From the NCBI GenBank assembly GCA_025200525.1, contig CM045758.1, positions 64,726,598-64,790,597 of the forward strand: a stretch of 64,000 nt of DNA, given 5' to 3'. This document shows, one piece after another, positions 46,685-57,839 of the stretch. Below the pieces are notes generated by a model. That model had not been told where the DNA came from. It was given only the letters and a program-made list of their open reading frames with translations, and ran no database searches. This DNA is from Camellia lanceoleosa. Its lineage: Eukaryota > Streptophyta > Magnoliopsida > Ericales > Theaceae. Position 1 is the stretch's first letter, and the number at the start of each line of letters is the position of its first letter. Made by a program: the position numbers and the translations under genes.

Positions 46685-47535
46685 GTTGTGTGTTTAGAAA
46701 TGAAAATTTATGAGCTGCGTGTTCAGAATTAATAATGAGCTGCGTGCAAATGAAAATGTATGAGCTACGTGTTCAGAATTGAAATGTGTGAGCTGCGTGT
46801 TCAAAAAGAAGTGAATGAGCTGTGTGTTCAAAAATGAAAATTTATGAGCTGCGTGTTCAGAATTAAGAATGAGCTGCGTGCAAATGAAAATGTATGAGCT
46901 GCGTGTTTAGAATTGAAATGAGCTGCGTGTTCAAAATGAAGTGAATGAGCTGTGTGTTCAAAAATGAAAATTTATGAGCTGCGTGTTCAGAATTAAGAAT
47001 GAGCTGCGTACAAATGAAAATGTATGAGCTGCGTGTTCAGAATTGAAATGCGTGAGCTGCATGTTCAAAATGAAGTGAATGAGCTGTGTTTTTAGAAATG
47101 AAAATGTATGAGCTGCGTGTTCAGAATTGAAATGCGTGAGCTGCGTGTTCAAAATGAAGTGAATGAGCTGTGTGTTCAGAAATGAAAATTTATGAGCTGC
47201 GTGTTCAGAATTAAGAATGAGCTGCATGCAAATGAAAATGTATGAGTTACGTGTTCAGAATTGAAATGCGTAAGCTACGTGTTCAAAATGAAGTGAATGA
47301 GCTGTGTGTTCAGAAATGAAAATTTATGAGCTGCGTGTTCTGAATTAAGAAGGAGCTGCATGCAAATGAAAATATATGAGCTGCGTGTTCAGAATTGAAA
47401 TGTGTGAGCTATGTGTTCAAAATAAAGTGAATGAGCTGTGTGTTCAGAAATGAAAATTCATGAGCTGCGTGTTCAGAATTAAGAATGAACTATGTGCAAA
47501 TGAAAATGTATGAGTTGCGTGTTCAGAATTCAAAT
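46685..47535 (+). repeat. Tandem array 1 of A: 134-bp higher-order repeat
   Basis: Basic unit is about 30 bp (ATGAGCTGCGTGTTCAGAAT with variants). Four units form a 134-bp period: the marker AAATGAAAATTTATGAGC starts near 46698, 46832, 46961, (47095, variant), 47181, 47315 and 47449; one period is shortened to 86 bp. Confidence 0.85.
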
Positions 47536-48250
47536 GTGTGAGCTGTGTGCCCGAAAAATAAGTTGTGTGCCCTGAAATGAGCCGTGTGCCCGAAATGAGC
47601 TGTGTGCTCGAAAAATCTGCCGTGTGCCCGAAAAATGAGCTGTGCGCCCTAAATGAGCTATGTGCTCCTAAAAAATGAGCTGTGTTCCCCCCCAAGATGA
47701 GCTGTGCGCCCCAAATGAGTTGTGTGCCCCCGAAAAATGAGTTGTGTGCCCCCCAAGATGAACTGTGTGCCCAAAATGAGCCGTGCGCCCAAATGAGCTG
47801 TGTGCCCCCGAAAAATGAGCTGTATGCCCAAGATGAGCCGTGTGCCCCAAATGAGCTGTGTGCCCAAGATGAGCTGTGCGCTTGAAAAATGAGCTGCGTG
47901 CCCCCCAAGATAAGCTGTGTACCCAAGATGAGCCGTGTGCCCTTGAAAAATGAGCCGTGTGCCCCCAAGATGAGCCATGTGCCCAAAAAATGAGCCGTGT
48001 GCCCAAAAATGAGCTATGTGCCCGGAATGAGCTGTGTGCTCGAAAAATGAGCCGTGTGCCGAAAAATGAGGTGCGTGCCCGAAAAATGAGCTGTACGCCC
48101 AAAATGTGCCGTGTGCCCGAAGAATGAGCTATGTGCCCCCAAAATGAGCTGTGTGCCCGAAATGAGCCGTGTGCCCGAAAAATGAGCTGTGTGCCCCCAA
48201 GATGAGCTGTGTGCCCCCAAGATGAGCTGTGTGCCCAGATAAACAGAGTG
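47536..48250 (+). repeat. Tandem array 2 of A: 18-22-bp minisatellite
   Basis: Units of ATGAGCTGTGTGCCC plus a variable CAAG/GAAAA/CCCCAAA tail. The shared ATGAGCTG(C/T)GTG core shows it arose from the same seed as array 1. The minus strand is free of stops in several frames (up to 201 codons of HSSFGAHSS-type repeats), an artefact of repeat composition. Confidence 0.85.
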
Positions 48251-48343
48251 TTGTGTTTCGAGCTGCGTGCCAAATGAACAGAATGTTGTGTTGTGAGCTA
48301 TGTGCCAAATGAATGGGATGCTATGTCATAAGCTGTGCACCTT

Positions 48344-48905
48344 ACTTGCATTGTGCATGCATTTTATCGCGCTATTTTGCTCATCGCACTGTTTTGTTTA
48401 CCTTACTTGCATTGTGCATGTATTTTATCGCGCTATTTTGCGCATCGCACTGTTTTGTGCACCTTACTTGCATTGTGCATGCATTTTATCGTGCTTTCTT
48501 GCGCATCGCACTATTTTGTGCAGCTTTATTGCACTCTCTTGCGCATCGCACTGTTTTGTGCAACTTTATCGCACTCTCTTGCGCATCGCACTGTTTTGTG
48601 CAATTTACACTCGCGTTTTCTTGTTCATCGCACTGTTTTGTGCAGTTTACACTCACGCTTTCTTGCGCATCGCACGATCTTGTGCATTTCATTTCAAGCT
48701 CTTATCTTGCATAAAAAATGCTTGTATCTTTTGCATTAAACGTGTTCGCGCTTTCTTGCGCACCTTACTTGCACTTGTTTGTGCACCTGCAATGCACTGT
48801 CTTGTGCACCTGTATAGCACTGTTTTGTGCATTCACTCTTGCATCGCACTATTTTATTCATCTTGTTAGCACTGTTTTGTGTATTCTCTTTTGTCTCGCA
48901 CTGTC
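48344..48905 (+). repeat. Tandem array 3 of A: 61-bp then shorter units
   Basis: Three units of 61 bp start at 48344, 48405 and 48466 (ACTTGCATTGTGCATGCATT ... CGCACTGTTTTGTGCACCTT). They are followed by about 40-bp units and then loose CACTGTTTTGTGCA words. Confidence 0.8.
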
Positions 48906-50049
48906 TTGTGCACTCTTCGGTCTAGGAGACCTTAAATCCTCTAAAGGTGCAATTCCTTTGGTGTTTGTCGTGCCCGAACAACTTCCGGTGGTCTGGTATA
49001 GCCACCTGCTTGTGTTTGCGGTGAGTTCCTAGGAGACCAACTGAGACGGTGGAAACTAGAGTTCGAATGGCTCACGCCTAGAACACAAAGGTTCGGGATT
49101 TCCGAGACTAAAGTCTGGTTTAAATACCCAGGGGTATATCCTCGGCTTGAAATCTGTATGGCAGTCCCATAGATTGAGATAGCATGTGAATGCGCCTCAA
49201 TTCTGGATACTGAACCAACCTAGTCTGTCACCCTGTTGGAGAACAGGGAAAGCTGCGACCATAGTCAGGGAGAAAAGTAGTACCTGCGGTTCAACCAAGA
49301 AGAATGGGAAGATTCCCATGTCAGCATGAGGTAGGACATTGCTGAGGTAGGTCATTGCCAATTGCCCCTGTAAGGTGCCTTCACTTCATAGCTACTACAT
49401 CATCTAGTATGTCCATTGCATTGTACATAGCATTTATCGCATGGATTCACTGCACATCCATTGTATCACTTGCGCCTTTCCATGTTAAGCTTAGTCTGGT
49501 ATGTGCCCATAGTTTTCGCATTAGAGCATGGTTATGTAATTATGTGTATGCACCTATTCCACTAAGGGAATTGTGGTTTGAGGCTGACGGCGCCATTTCT
49601 GTGTTAGACATGGTTTGTTTGTGTCCATGCCTTTTCTGGGCAAAATGTGGTTTGGCCGCGCGCTTTATTCAATTCATCCATTGCATCCATTTCATCTCAT
49701 TTTAGTTTGTTACATTCAGCATTTAGGATCACGATCTGTCCTCAGCAGATCATTCCCTACTTATATCATGCCACCCAATTACTTGTACTTTGTGGTCTCT
49801 CTGCAAAACATATAGTTTTGCATGTGCTCGCACCCCTTCCACGTTGAAACACGGTTCTGTTATGTGTAAGCATTGATGCTGAGTTGCGGCCAGTACTAGG
49901 ATATAGGCACTTAGCTTGTGTTAGGCGTCGTTCGGCTCGCGCTCACTGCCTTTTCTGTGTTAAAAGTAGTTTGATTTTTCATCTCCATCCCTTTATGATA
50001 TTTGTGTGGTTTTGTACGGCTTGTGGTTTGATCATCTCACATGCATTGC
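48906..50049 (+). other. Element A spacer between arrays
   Basis: Unique-looking sequence with no supported gene. Frames up to 116 codons lack any domain. Confidence 0.5.
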
Positions 50050-50530
50050 ATATCATTTGCATTGTTTCGTTACATTGAATATTATTACATTGTTTTCTAA
50101 TATTGCATATCATTCGCGCTATTTTGTGCATCGCGCTATCTTGCGCATCGCACTGTCTTGTGCATTGCATATCATTCGCGCTATTTTGCGCATTGCGCTA
50201 TCTTGCGCATCACACTGTTTTGTGCATTGCATCATTCGTGCTATCTTGCTCACCTCATCTGCACTTGTTAGTGCATTGCATTGTTTTGCATCCCTACCGT
50301 ATTGTTATGCGTTACACTTAGGTTGCATTGTTTTGCATCCCCTACCGTATTGTTATGCGTTACACTTAGGTCGCATTGTTTTGCATCCCTTCTGCATTGT
50401 TATGCGTCACTCTTAGGTTGCATTGTCTTGCATCCCTTCTGCATTGTTATGCGTCACACTTAGGTTGCATTGTCATGCATTCCTCCGCTTGCGTTGTCAC
50501 ACACTTTTGACTTGCATTGCTATGCATGTT
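50050..50530 (+). repeat. Tandem array 4 of A: 47-48-bp units
   Basis: TTAGGTTGCATTG or TTAGGTCGCATTG starts at about 50318, 50366, 50413 and 50460, each with CATCCC and GTTATGCGTYAC. The preceding part (50110-50250) has looser CGCGCTATCTTGCGCATCGC words related to array 3. Confidence 0.8.
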
Positions 50531-51053
50531 TCTAACAATATTGTACATGTTGAGTTTCTTTCTTTTGCAGGCACGATATTGTATATACGGTTCATTTGAG
50601 GCTGGCGCGATAAGACGAACCGGACAGGTATTGTGTTCTCCGCGTGAGACGTAACGAGAGTTGTATAATTCTCCTACATCATAACTGCATGAAATGTAGT
50701 TTGATTTGCCTTCTTGCTTAAAACTGTCGCATTTATTGTGAATATCTGCTTCATTACAACTTTCTTTGCATGATTCTTACTACATGAAATGTAGTTTGAT
50801 TTGCATGACGTTCTTGCTTAAAACTGTTGCATTTATTGTGAATATCTGCTTCATTATAGCTTTCTTTGCATGATCATAAGTTATACTCGGCTTTATGCAT
50901 ACCCTTTGCATTTTGACCCTGCCTGGGGGCACATCTCTTTGTTTATCTCGCCTGTTTGTCTAAGTCTTTGGTCTTGTCAAAAATGGGTCGTCTCTGGGCT
51001 TTGACGTTCACTCCCGTCACTTAGGACTTTCGAGTTCTGTCAAAGAGGGCAAC
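50531..51053 (+). other. Element A 3' untranslated segment and polypurine tract
   Basis: Homologous to B's 35596-35995 with an internal duplication (ACATGAAATGTAGTTTGATT repeated at about 50687 and 50783). Ends CAAAGAGGGCAAC directly before the LTR. Confidence 0.65.
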
Positions 51054-51731
51054 TGTAGACACCCCATTTTTGACCGACCTTAAGACTCAGACATCATCGA
51101 TTGAGCGCTCGGTGATTGCGCATGTTGTGCTCGTTTTGAGGTTACAGAGTCTCGGCTGAGAACCTTGCCTCTGAACTTCGGGACTCTTTTGTGCTTTGCC
51201 TCGGTTTGCGAACCAGGTTCTGTTTTCTCTTCTCGAAGGGAGGGAGAGGTCTTGTAGACCATCTCTCAGTGGCCGTAGGCTGTTTTTCGTGGTCGTAGAC
51301 CACTGTTCCCATTTGGAGACGAGTTTTTGATTTTCGGAGCCGTCGGTCGTGCGCCTTGGTTCGGGACCACTAAACTTTCTTCGTTTTCTCTGATTTTTGG
51401 CACACACCTTGTTTTCTCTCTCTAGAGGGACACTGTGGCCCGGGAGACCACCTTTGTGGTTGCACGCCACTTTCGATGCCTAACCGTCAGTTTTCGGGGC
51501 ACCCGGCTACTCGTTTTGTCCCCCGAACCCTCGTTTTGCATCCGTCTTGGTTCAGTTTTGGCATAGACCCTATTTTCATTGTTTGGAAGGTGGTACAAGG
51601 GTGAGAGACTACCTTTTCTCCTTGGAGACCACCTTTCTCTTCACCGGCCGATTTTCTTGACAGGAAGCTGGTCTCCTTGGTTTTTGGGCCACATTTACTG
51701 GTCTCCCACCATACCACTTGCTCGCATTTCA

Positions 51732-51836
51732 TGTGGAGACCACCTTGGGAGGTTGCCGACCACTTGAACCTTTTGACCATGGTCGGCCGACCAGGGCAAG
51801 TGGTCGGCCGACCACTTGAACTGGTCGGTTAGCTCC
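51732..51836. promoter_or_regulatory. GACCAC motif array in A 3' LTR
   Basis: Cores at 51738, 51758, 51775, 51789 and 51810 (20, 17, 14, 21), the same as in the 5' LTR. AAGTGGTCGGCCGACCACTT at 51798-51817 is a perfect palindrome. Confidence 0.55.
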
Positions 51837-51893
51837 CATCAGTTCTGTCTCAGTGAGTTGATTCTAACTGTGCCAGTTGGGAGGCACAGACTG

Positions 51894-51921
51894 CATCCTC
51901 CATACACGTGTATGGAGGATG
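51894..51921. promoter_or_regulatory. 28-bp perfect palindrome with G-box core
   Basis: CATCCTCCATACAC followed by its exact complement. The inner CTCCATACACGTGTATGGAG is shared with element B's LTR although the surrounding promoter sequence is not. TATAAAA starts 48 bp downstream. Confidence 0.7.
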
Positions 51922-54900
51922 TTTCCCTTGGTTTTAAGCTTCTAGGAGAAGCTTTAGTCCCTCTTGTCTATAAAAGAAGGGCTCCCCTTCCTTGTAGAGG
52001 GTTCAAAAAATTTGTCTAAGGCATACAAGACATATCTCTCTCTATCTCTATATCTTGGGTTCAAAAAGGCTTTGTTCTTGCACCTTTGCACACCACCTCA
52101 TAGCCTCACCCTTCCACCATTGCTTGGAGCTTCTTAGAGGCCCTTTTCAGAGGTTAAATGTTGAGTTTTTGGTCTAGAAAGTTGCTATCTTGCTGAGCTT
52201 CAAGGGTAACACACTTTCTCCCTTTTAAGGCTTTATTTTACTTCATCTTTTAGCTATACTTGCAAGCATATTTGAGCTTTGGTGTAAATTGAAAAAAGTC
52301 TTATTTTGAGGCCCTTAACATGTTTGTTTAAGATCATTTTTCTATTGGGGGTCATCTACCCCCTTGCATGCTTCATTTTACCTTGTTTTGAGCCATGCCT
52401 TAGAGCATTTGTGTTGGCCTTTGTTTGGCCTTTTAGCCACTAAAATTCAGTGGATTTTCAGTGGCTAGCATACTATTTTTAGTGCCAAAATCAGAGAGGG
52501 GTGACCCTCTCTCTCCTTGTTTTGTTTTCTAGCATTTTTGGCCTTACAAAGGAGCCTTTATTTGCATACTTCCAAGCCATGTTTCAGGCCATTTTTGAGG
52601 AGTTTTAGGGCCTACATAGGCTCTGTCCAGAGCTTGTTTTTCCATATTGGATGTCTATCTTGCATGTGTAGAATAACTCTCTTCATAGCATATAAAAGGA
52701 GCATCTCATTCTTGCAAGCATTAACCATGTTTCAGTGGGTTTTTGAGCTTTATTTGGCGTGTCACACCTCATACTTTTGCTGGTTTAGTGGCCTCTTGAT
52801 TTTCTCACATGCTTGTAGTGCAAATCCTCTTTACTAGCTTACATTGCATGCTATTTTGGCCTTTGATTCTAGCACTTTTTGGCCATGCCTTAAACTGATT
52901 TTGTGCATGTTTTGGATTGCCTTAGCTCTGTTTTTGGGCCTCATGGTCGAATGATGTTTGCTATGCATGGTTGTAGTTCAATACCCTTGCCTAGCTTTGA
53001 GTTTTGAAGCCTATTGCATGCGTATTTTGAGGTGTTTCCATGTTTTGGCATCATTGTGAATCATATTTTAGAGCTTATATGTATGCCATATTCCCATGTT
53101 TTCCACTCTTTAAATGCGTTTGAGAGTTATGCATGAATACCTCATTTTTGGACCATTGCATGAGTTTCATTTCCATGCTTTGCGAGCCATCATTTTAGTC
53201 CATATTTGCTACTGTTTTGGCCTGCATAGGGACTTTTTGGGGCTGGTTTGGCCATTTGAGTATTGCTTTGCATGCCTACAGTGTAATCCACTTCGCTAGT
53301 TGCGGTATTTGGGTCATCTAGCATGCATTGTGTGAGGTGTTTGCATGATTCGGGACCATCTTGCATGTCATTTTAGAGCTGGAAAATATGTGATTGTATG
53401 CCATATTTCATGCTTATCATGCTTTGGTGGAGTTGCACTTTGTGCCTTAGGTTTGGTCCCTTGCATTTGTGCATGTTTGCATGTGTGTTGTGGCTTCATT
53501 TTCATCATGTATGGCCATCGATTTGAGTGTGGCTGAGGCCCATTCATTTTAGTTTAAGACCATCTTGCATTATTTATGCCATATCCATGTTGTCGCATGC
53601 TTGATCGTTGCATTGTGTATGCCTTGTTCATGTCTTCGTGCATGTCCATCTTCGTATGTGCATTGTGTACGCCATATAGTTCATGTGCATTGAGTATGCC
53701 ATTCTTAGTTCATAGCATTGTGTATGCTAGTTGCATGTTTGCATATCATCCCTCGCATGCTAGCATGATTAGGTTGCATTGCATTTAGGGTTGCATGCTA
53801 GTCGTATTGTGTATGCCATGTATATTGCATTGTGTTTGGAATAGGGTTCAGTCCAAAAACGGGAAACGAGGGACGTTTCGTACTCCAAGTGACGAAACGT
53901 GCCTCGATTCTCGGTTGCTGACACTCCGGATTACCCATGATGGAGTTTAGGCCTTGTTGTGTTTATATGTGCATTCGTTTTACATCGAGTCGTACAACCC
54001 GACTCCTCGGCCATCATGCATCGAGATGCGTGATTGGTGACACGAGGATTGAGGACTACACTCCTTGGAGCTTGTGCAATAATAGGGAGAGTGGTCATGC
54101 ACACATATGTTGAAAATACTTTGCCATGCCCCTTTCTCACTCTCTATTGCAGCAAACCGGAAACCAACAGCAAAAACTAGTTAGCAGCCTTCTGGAGCTT
54201 TGTACAGTGTTCTGGGACCAGTTGCAAACAGAGGAAAATCGGGGCATCACGATGGATTTCCCGACAAGGCGACTTGAGCATGCAGGCATCCCTATCATTT
54301 GGAACAGAGCTGAGGCAGTCCATTTTGTTTAATTTATATGCTAGTTTCCTTACTTACTTAGTTAATTCGTTAATTAATTAATGTTGTGTAATAATTAGTT
54401 TAATTAGCTTAGATTAGCTAGTTTATTTTGTACTATTCATTTGGACCCTCTGAGGAGGGCAACGTTGTAATGAGTGTGCGTGTGTGTGTGATGCATGCCT
54501 TCCAACCCCACGTCTTTCTCCCTTTTATTTACCAGCTTATGATGGTTAGTTTAGGGCACGTTTCAATTGGTATACTTATGCTCGTATGTTTGCATCCATT
54601 TATCTGTCTTGCATGCACCGGGCTCGGCGCATCATACTAACTGCATTGTATTTCAATTCCGAGTTGAATATGTGTATCAGCTGTTGCATTTCATATGCCA
54701 TTTTAGAATAGCCGAGTCTATCTTAGTTGCATTTTTACATGTGTTGCATTAGGCATTTCAGCATAGTTAGGATTCATGCATGATTTCTAATTAGCTTCTT
54801 TCTTTGGCTTGGAGTACTCGGTAAGTATTTATGCTTTAGCATCCTTGCATGCGTGTGAGTGACTGCCATGATAGCATACTTACCATGAGGCTATTTGCTT

Positions 54901-55604
54901 ATGTGATATAACTACTTGAATGCCTATGGGTGAAGGTTGGGTTATTTGAATTGGAACAATTCATCAATTATGAGTTTTAAGCCCACTTGAGAGTGGCAAA
55001 ATCATGTTTTCTTATGCCCACTTGAGGGTGGCAAATCCATGTCTTAGCCTACTTGCGAGTAGCACCATCAAACCATCTCTCAAATAAACAAACATGAAAT
55101 GTTTTGTTCCAACTCAAACGATCCAGTCTATACTTGTATGTTATGTGCATCACATAGTAATTCTAGGCTAATAACCGGAATAAGAGCACATAATGTTTTC
55201 AAAACTCGATATCATGGTTAGTAGAGGCCGATCTTTGATCAGGCGAGCGGGGGTGCTCACGAAGTGACCTTCCCCAATCGTACCCAAGTTCCTGAGCTGA
55301 GGCAACTTTGGTGATGACAGACACGTGGCCTTAGGCATGAGTCAGGGTTTCCTAAATTTCCCCAAAAATAAAATATTTAGGTGGCGACTCTGTATCTGGC
55401 AAAGTAGTCCATGTTTGGCACTTCTTTCTAAAAATCAATTTTTCAAAACGATTTGCCGAATTTGGACTCTTTGATGATTCATCGGTCTTGCATTGCACTC
55501 CGCGAGATTAGATACAGGACCGTGACATTTGAGTCCGAACTGCAGTGAGCCCAATGAACAAAATGGGATTCTCTCCTGGGAGATTCGGGGACGTCTACAC
55601 CCAT

Positions 55605-56330
55605 CTATTCAAACTTCTGTTTACGATTAGCCACATTGCCTTCTGCTATCAGTGCTCTATCAAGCACATCCATATATGTTGGCAATTTGAGCACATTGAT
55701 TTTATCCAAGATTGGGTCACACAAACCTTCCTTAAATTGTCTAGCTTTCTTGTAGTCACTATCTACCATATGGGGTGCAAAATGAGCCAACTCCGTAAAC
55801 TGGGCCTCATACTCGGTAACTGATTTATTTCCATGCTTAAGTTCTATGAATTCAGACACCTTCTTGTCCCACACACATTGTGGGAAGTACTTCTCATAAA
55901 CAATTTCCAAAAACCGAGCCCAAGTAACATCTTTATTCTCATCTCGAACCAACATCCCCTAACGCCTTGCATCATCCTCCAATGTGAATGCAGCTAGTTG
56001 TACCTTCTGAGCCTTGGTACATAAGAACACTTCAAACAATTTTTCAATCCCTAAGACCCAAGCTTCGGCCTTTAACGGTTAGATTCCGCCATGAAACACT
56101 GGTGGCTTCATTTTTTTAAATTCTCTGGTCAAAGAAATAGTATAGTCCTCTGGCTGACACCCTGGGATTGGAGGTGGCATGGGCATTGGAGGTGGGGGTG
56201 GTGGTTATTGTTGTTGTTGCCACTGTTGTTGTTGCCTTATGGCTTCAGCCATATCCTACATCATTCATTCCATTCTATCCAGTCTTGAGGAGGTTGCCTC
56301 CTCTAGCTCATCAACCCTTGTCCTCTCCAT
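55605..56330 (-). pseudogene. Element C gag N-terminal half
   Basis: Reading from ATG at 56330 (minus) gives MERTRVDELEEATSSRLDRM, a Gln/Pro-rich stretch with stops, FKKMKPPVFHGG, then AEAWVLGIEKLFEVFLCTKA and the Retrotrans_gag core WARFLEIVYEKYFPQCVWDK and VTEYEAQFTELAHFAPHMVD. It breaks off at NRKQKFE, where A inserted; the zinc knuckle continues at 17861. Several in-frame stops mark it as dead. Confidence 0.85.
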
Positions 56331-56511
56331 TCTCTATATAAAACTTGTATTATGATAAACATAACAAACAAAATATGCATACATGTACAAATTCAAACAT
56401 GTAATCATACAAATTGTCTCACTCTAGTATTTAATTGCATATGAATGCAATCTTGAAGTCTCTTCTAGACCCTCTACATCTCAATGGACAGGTGAGTGAG
56501 GTATAACTCGT

Positions 56512-56523
56512 GCTCTGATACCG
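56512..56523 (-). other. Element C primer binding site (tRNA-iMet)
   Basis: Minus strand CGGTATCAGAGC, three bases after the LTR end; matches the initiator-Met complement TGGTATCAGAGC but for the first base. Confidence 0.8.
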
Positions 56524-56526
56524 CTC

Positions 56527-57596
56527 TATCAAGACCTAAACCCGTCCCTATAGGTTTAGCGTCATGATTGGCCAGTAATCATAGATTACCTATGGCCTCC
56601 AAACAAATAAACCTTTTAATATAAAGTATGGGGTTTAGCGGAAGTCTAAAATAACACAGAAATTATCCATTGAGTTGTGCGTATATGAAGAGAACTAATA
56701 TAATAAGCAAAATTTGTTCCAAAAGTACATTTATCACAATTCTATAAAATTCATGTCTTGCAAACATACAAACCCCAACGATACACAAACACAAAACCAC
56801 TGACGAAAAGGGGTTCCACTAGTATGGCTCCACCTGAGCCTGATAACTTCACTTGGAAGCTCCTCATAAGGTTGACCTGGGTAGACTCGAGGCTTTCCTA
56901 ACTTTGATGTTTAGCTTGCCCACCTACATATATATAAATAAATAGTGAGCTAGCGCCCAGTGAGTAATAACAGAATAAAGAGGTTATGTGAATGAAGTTT
57001 GATAACATGCTAATCAAAATCTTATTTCAGTTCTCAATATCCAATAGATTCATGGTCGATGTCATTCACTATCAATTTAAGTGGCTCATTCATGAACAAT
57101 AATAATATTTCAATCACAGTGAAGTGTAAACCAATGGACCACGAAGGGTCTACCAATGGACCATGGAGGGTCAAGCCAATGGACCATGAAGGGTCAAGCC
57201 AATGGATGTAAATATGAGCCTATAAGCTTAATTAGAGCTATTTATGTGGTGTGATTAGCTTAGCCTAATCAAGTATGATTAAGGTTAAGTAATTTACGCT
57301 CAATTCTAAGTAATTCAATCAGTTTATTCTAATTATTTTGATCCAAATCAATTTTCAATTAAAGTTGCCATAAAATTCCAAATATTCTAATTAGTCTATT
57401 ACGCTAATCAATTTCAGTTTCTTAAGCTATCTGGGCTCTCAATTTCTATCTCTAATTTGTCAATTCAAACAGATATTTCACGTGACAACAGATAGTTACA
57501 AAATTAAGTTTGTAATCACACAATTAAACACACAATCATGCAATTAAACTTATTAGAATAATATAATATACTAGTCCGGAGGTCGGGGTCGTCACA
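56527..57596 (-). repeat. Element C 5' LTR
   Basis: Plus-strand edges TATCAAGACC and GTCGTCACA. Lacks the poly(A) insert of its partner. Has three copies of the CCAATGGACCAYGRAGGGTC 24-bp unit (57130-57205) against two in the partner. Confidence 0.9.
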
Positions 57597-57839
57597 GTGG
57601 GAGTACTAGGAAATTATTACCAAATCATGAGAAAATTTATAACTTTAATTAATAATATGTATAAAATTTATTATGTATTTGTATTTTTTTTAAAAATTTA
57701 AACTAGGTTAAAATTTCCCCATGTGTCTCTCACCGAAATTGTTGATAATGGCCATAAAATAACCCCCACTTGGCTGCTACCAATTTTAATTATAAAAAGG
57801 TGATCATTTTTCTTCTCAGCGCTACACTACACTACTTTC

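Larger units (their letters stand above)
17862..55599 (+). mobile_element. Element A: internally deleted Tat/Ogre-type retrotransposon
   Basis: Starts TGTAGACACTCC and ends GACGTCTACA, with flanks CCCCT and CCCAT as a near-identical target duplication in C's gag. The LTRs are 17862-20162 joined to 39763-42001 (about 4.54 kb) and 51054-55599 (4546 bp). The 5' LTR is split by element B. Internal DNA (42002-51053) keeps a primer site, gag scraps, short pol scraps, an antisense-gene relic, four tandem arrays and a polypurine tract. RT and integrase cores are deleted, so A would have needed helper proteins from a B-like relative. In a 100-base sample (18909-19010 against its partner) I count 8 differences, so A is clearly older than B. 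Confidence 0.9.
51054..55599 (+). repeat. Element A 3' LTR
   Basis: Uninterrupted 4546-bp LTR, TGTAGACACCCC to GACGTCTACA. It carries the GACCAC array (51738-51815), a 22-bp GGTCGGCCGACC-centred palindrome (51797-51818), the 28-bp G-box palindrome (51894-51921), TATAAAA (51969-51975) and the internal primer-like motif (55382-55392). Confidence 0.92.
9219..57601 (-). mobile_element. Element C: chromovirus (Ty3/Gypsy), nested host of A and B
   Basis: The two LTRs (9224-10360 and 56527-57596) face the same way and are flanked by the same 5-bp duplication GTGGG (9219-9223 and 57597-57601). On the minus strand the order is LTR, iMet primer site, gag, zinc knuckle, protease, RT, RNase H, integrase, chromodomain, LTR. 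Removing the inserted DNA leaves about 7 kb, a normal chromovirus length. Insertions in C are a poly(A) segment in the 3' LTR, a hAT remnant after pol, a foreign LTR within the integrase C-terminus, and the 37.7-kb A/B block in gag. Chromodomain plus the integrase-tail style suggest the Tekay/Del branch. All frames are broken, so C is dead. Confidence 0.9.

Noticed and set aside
46685..48250. CRISPR-like array
   Set aside because: Regular repeats but no unique spacers of constant length, and the context is a plant retrotransposon.
47444..48273. Overlapping minus-strand frames of 106-201 codons rich in His, Ser, Gly, Phe
   Set aside because: They are open in several frames at once because the underlying 18-22-bp repeat has no stops; no domain and no start context. 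Not protein-coding.
48300..48869. Plus-strand frames with repeated FIALFCASHCFV
   Set aside because: Come from tandem array 3 of element A and are open in all three frames; repeat artefact.
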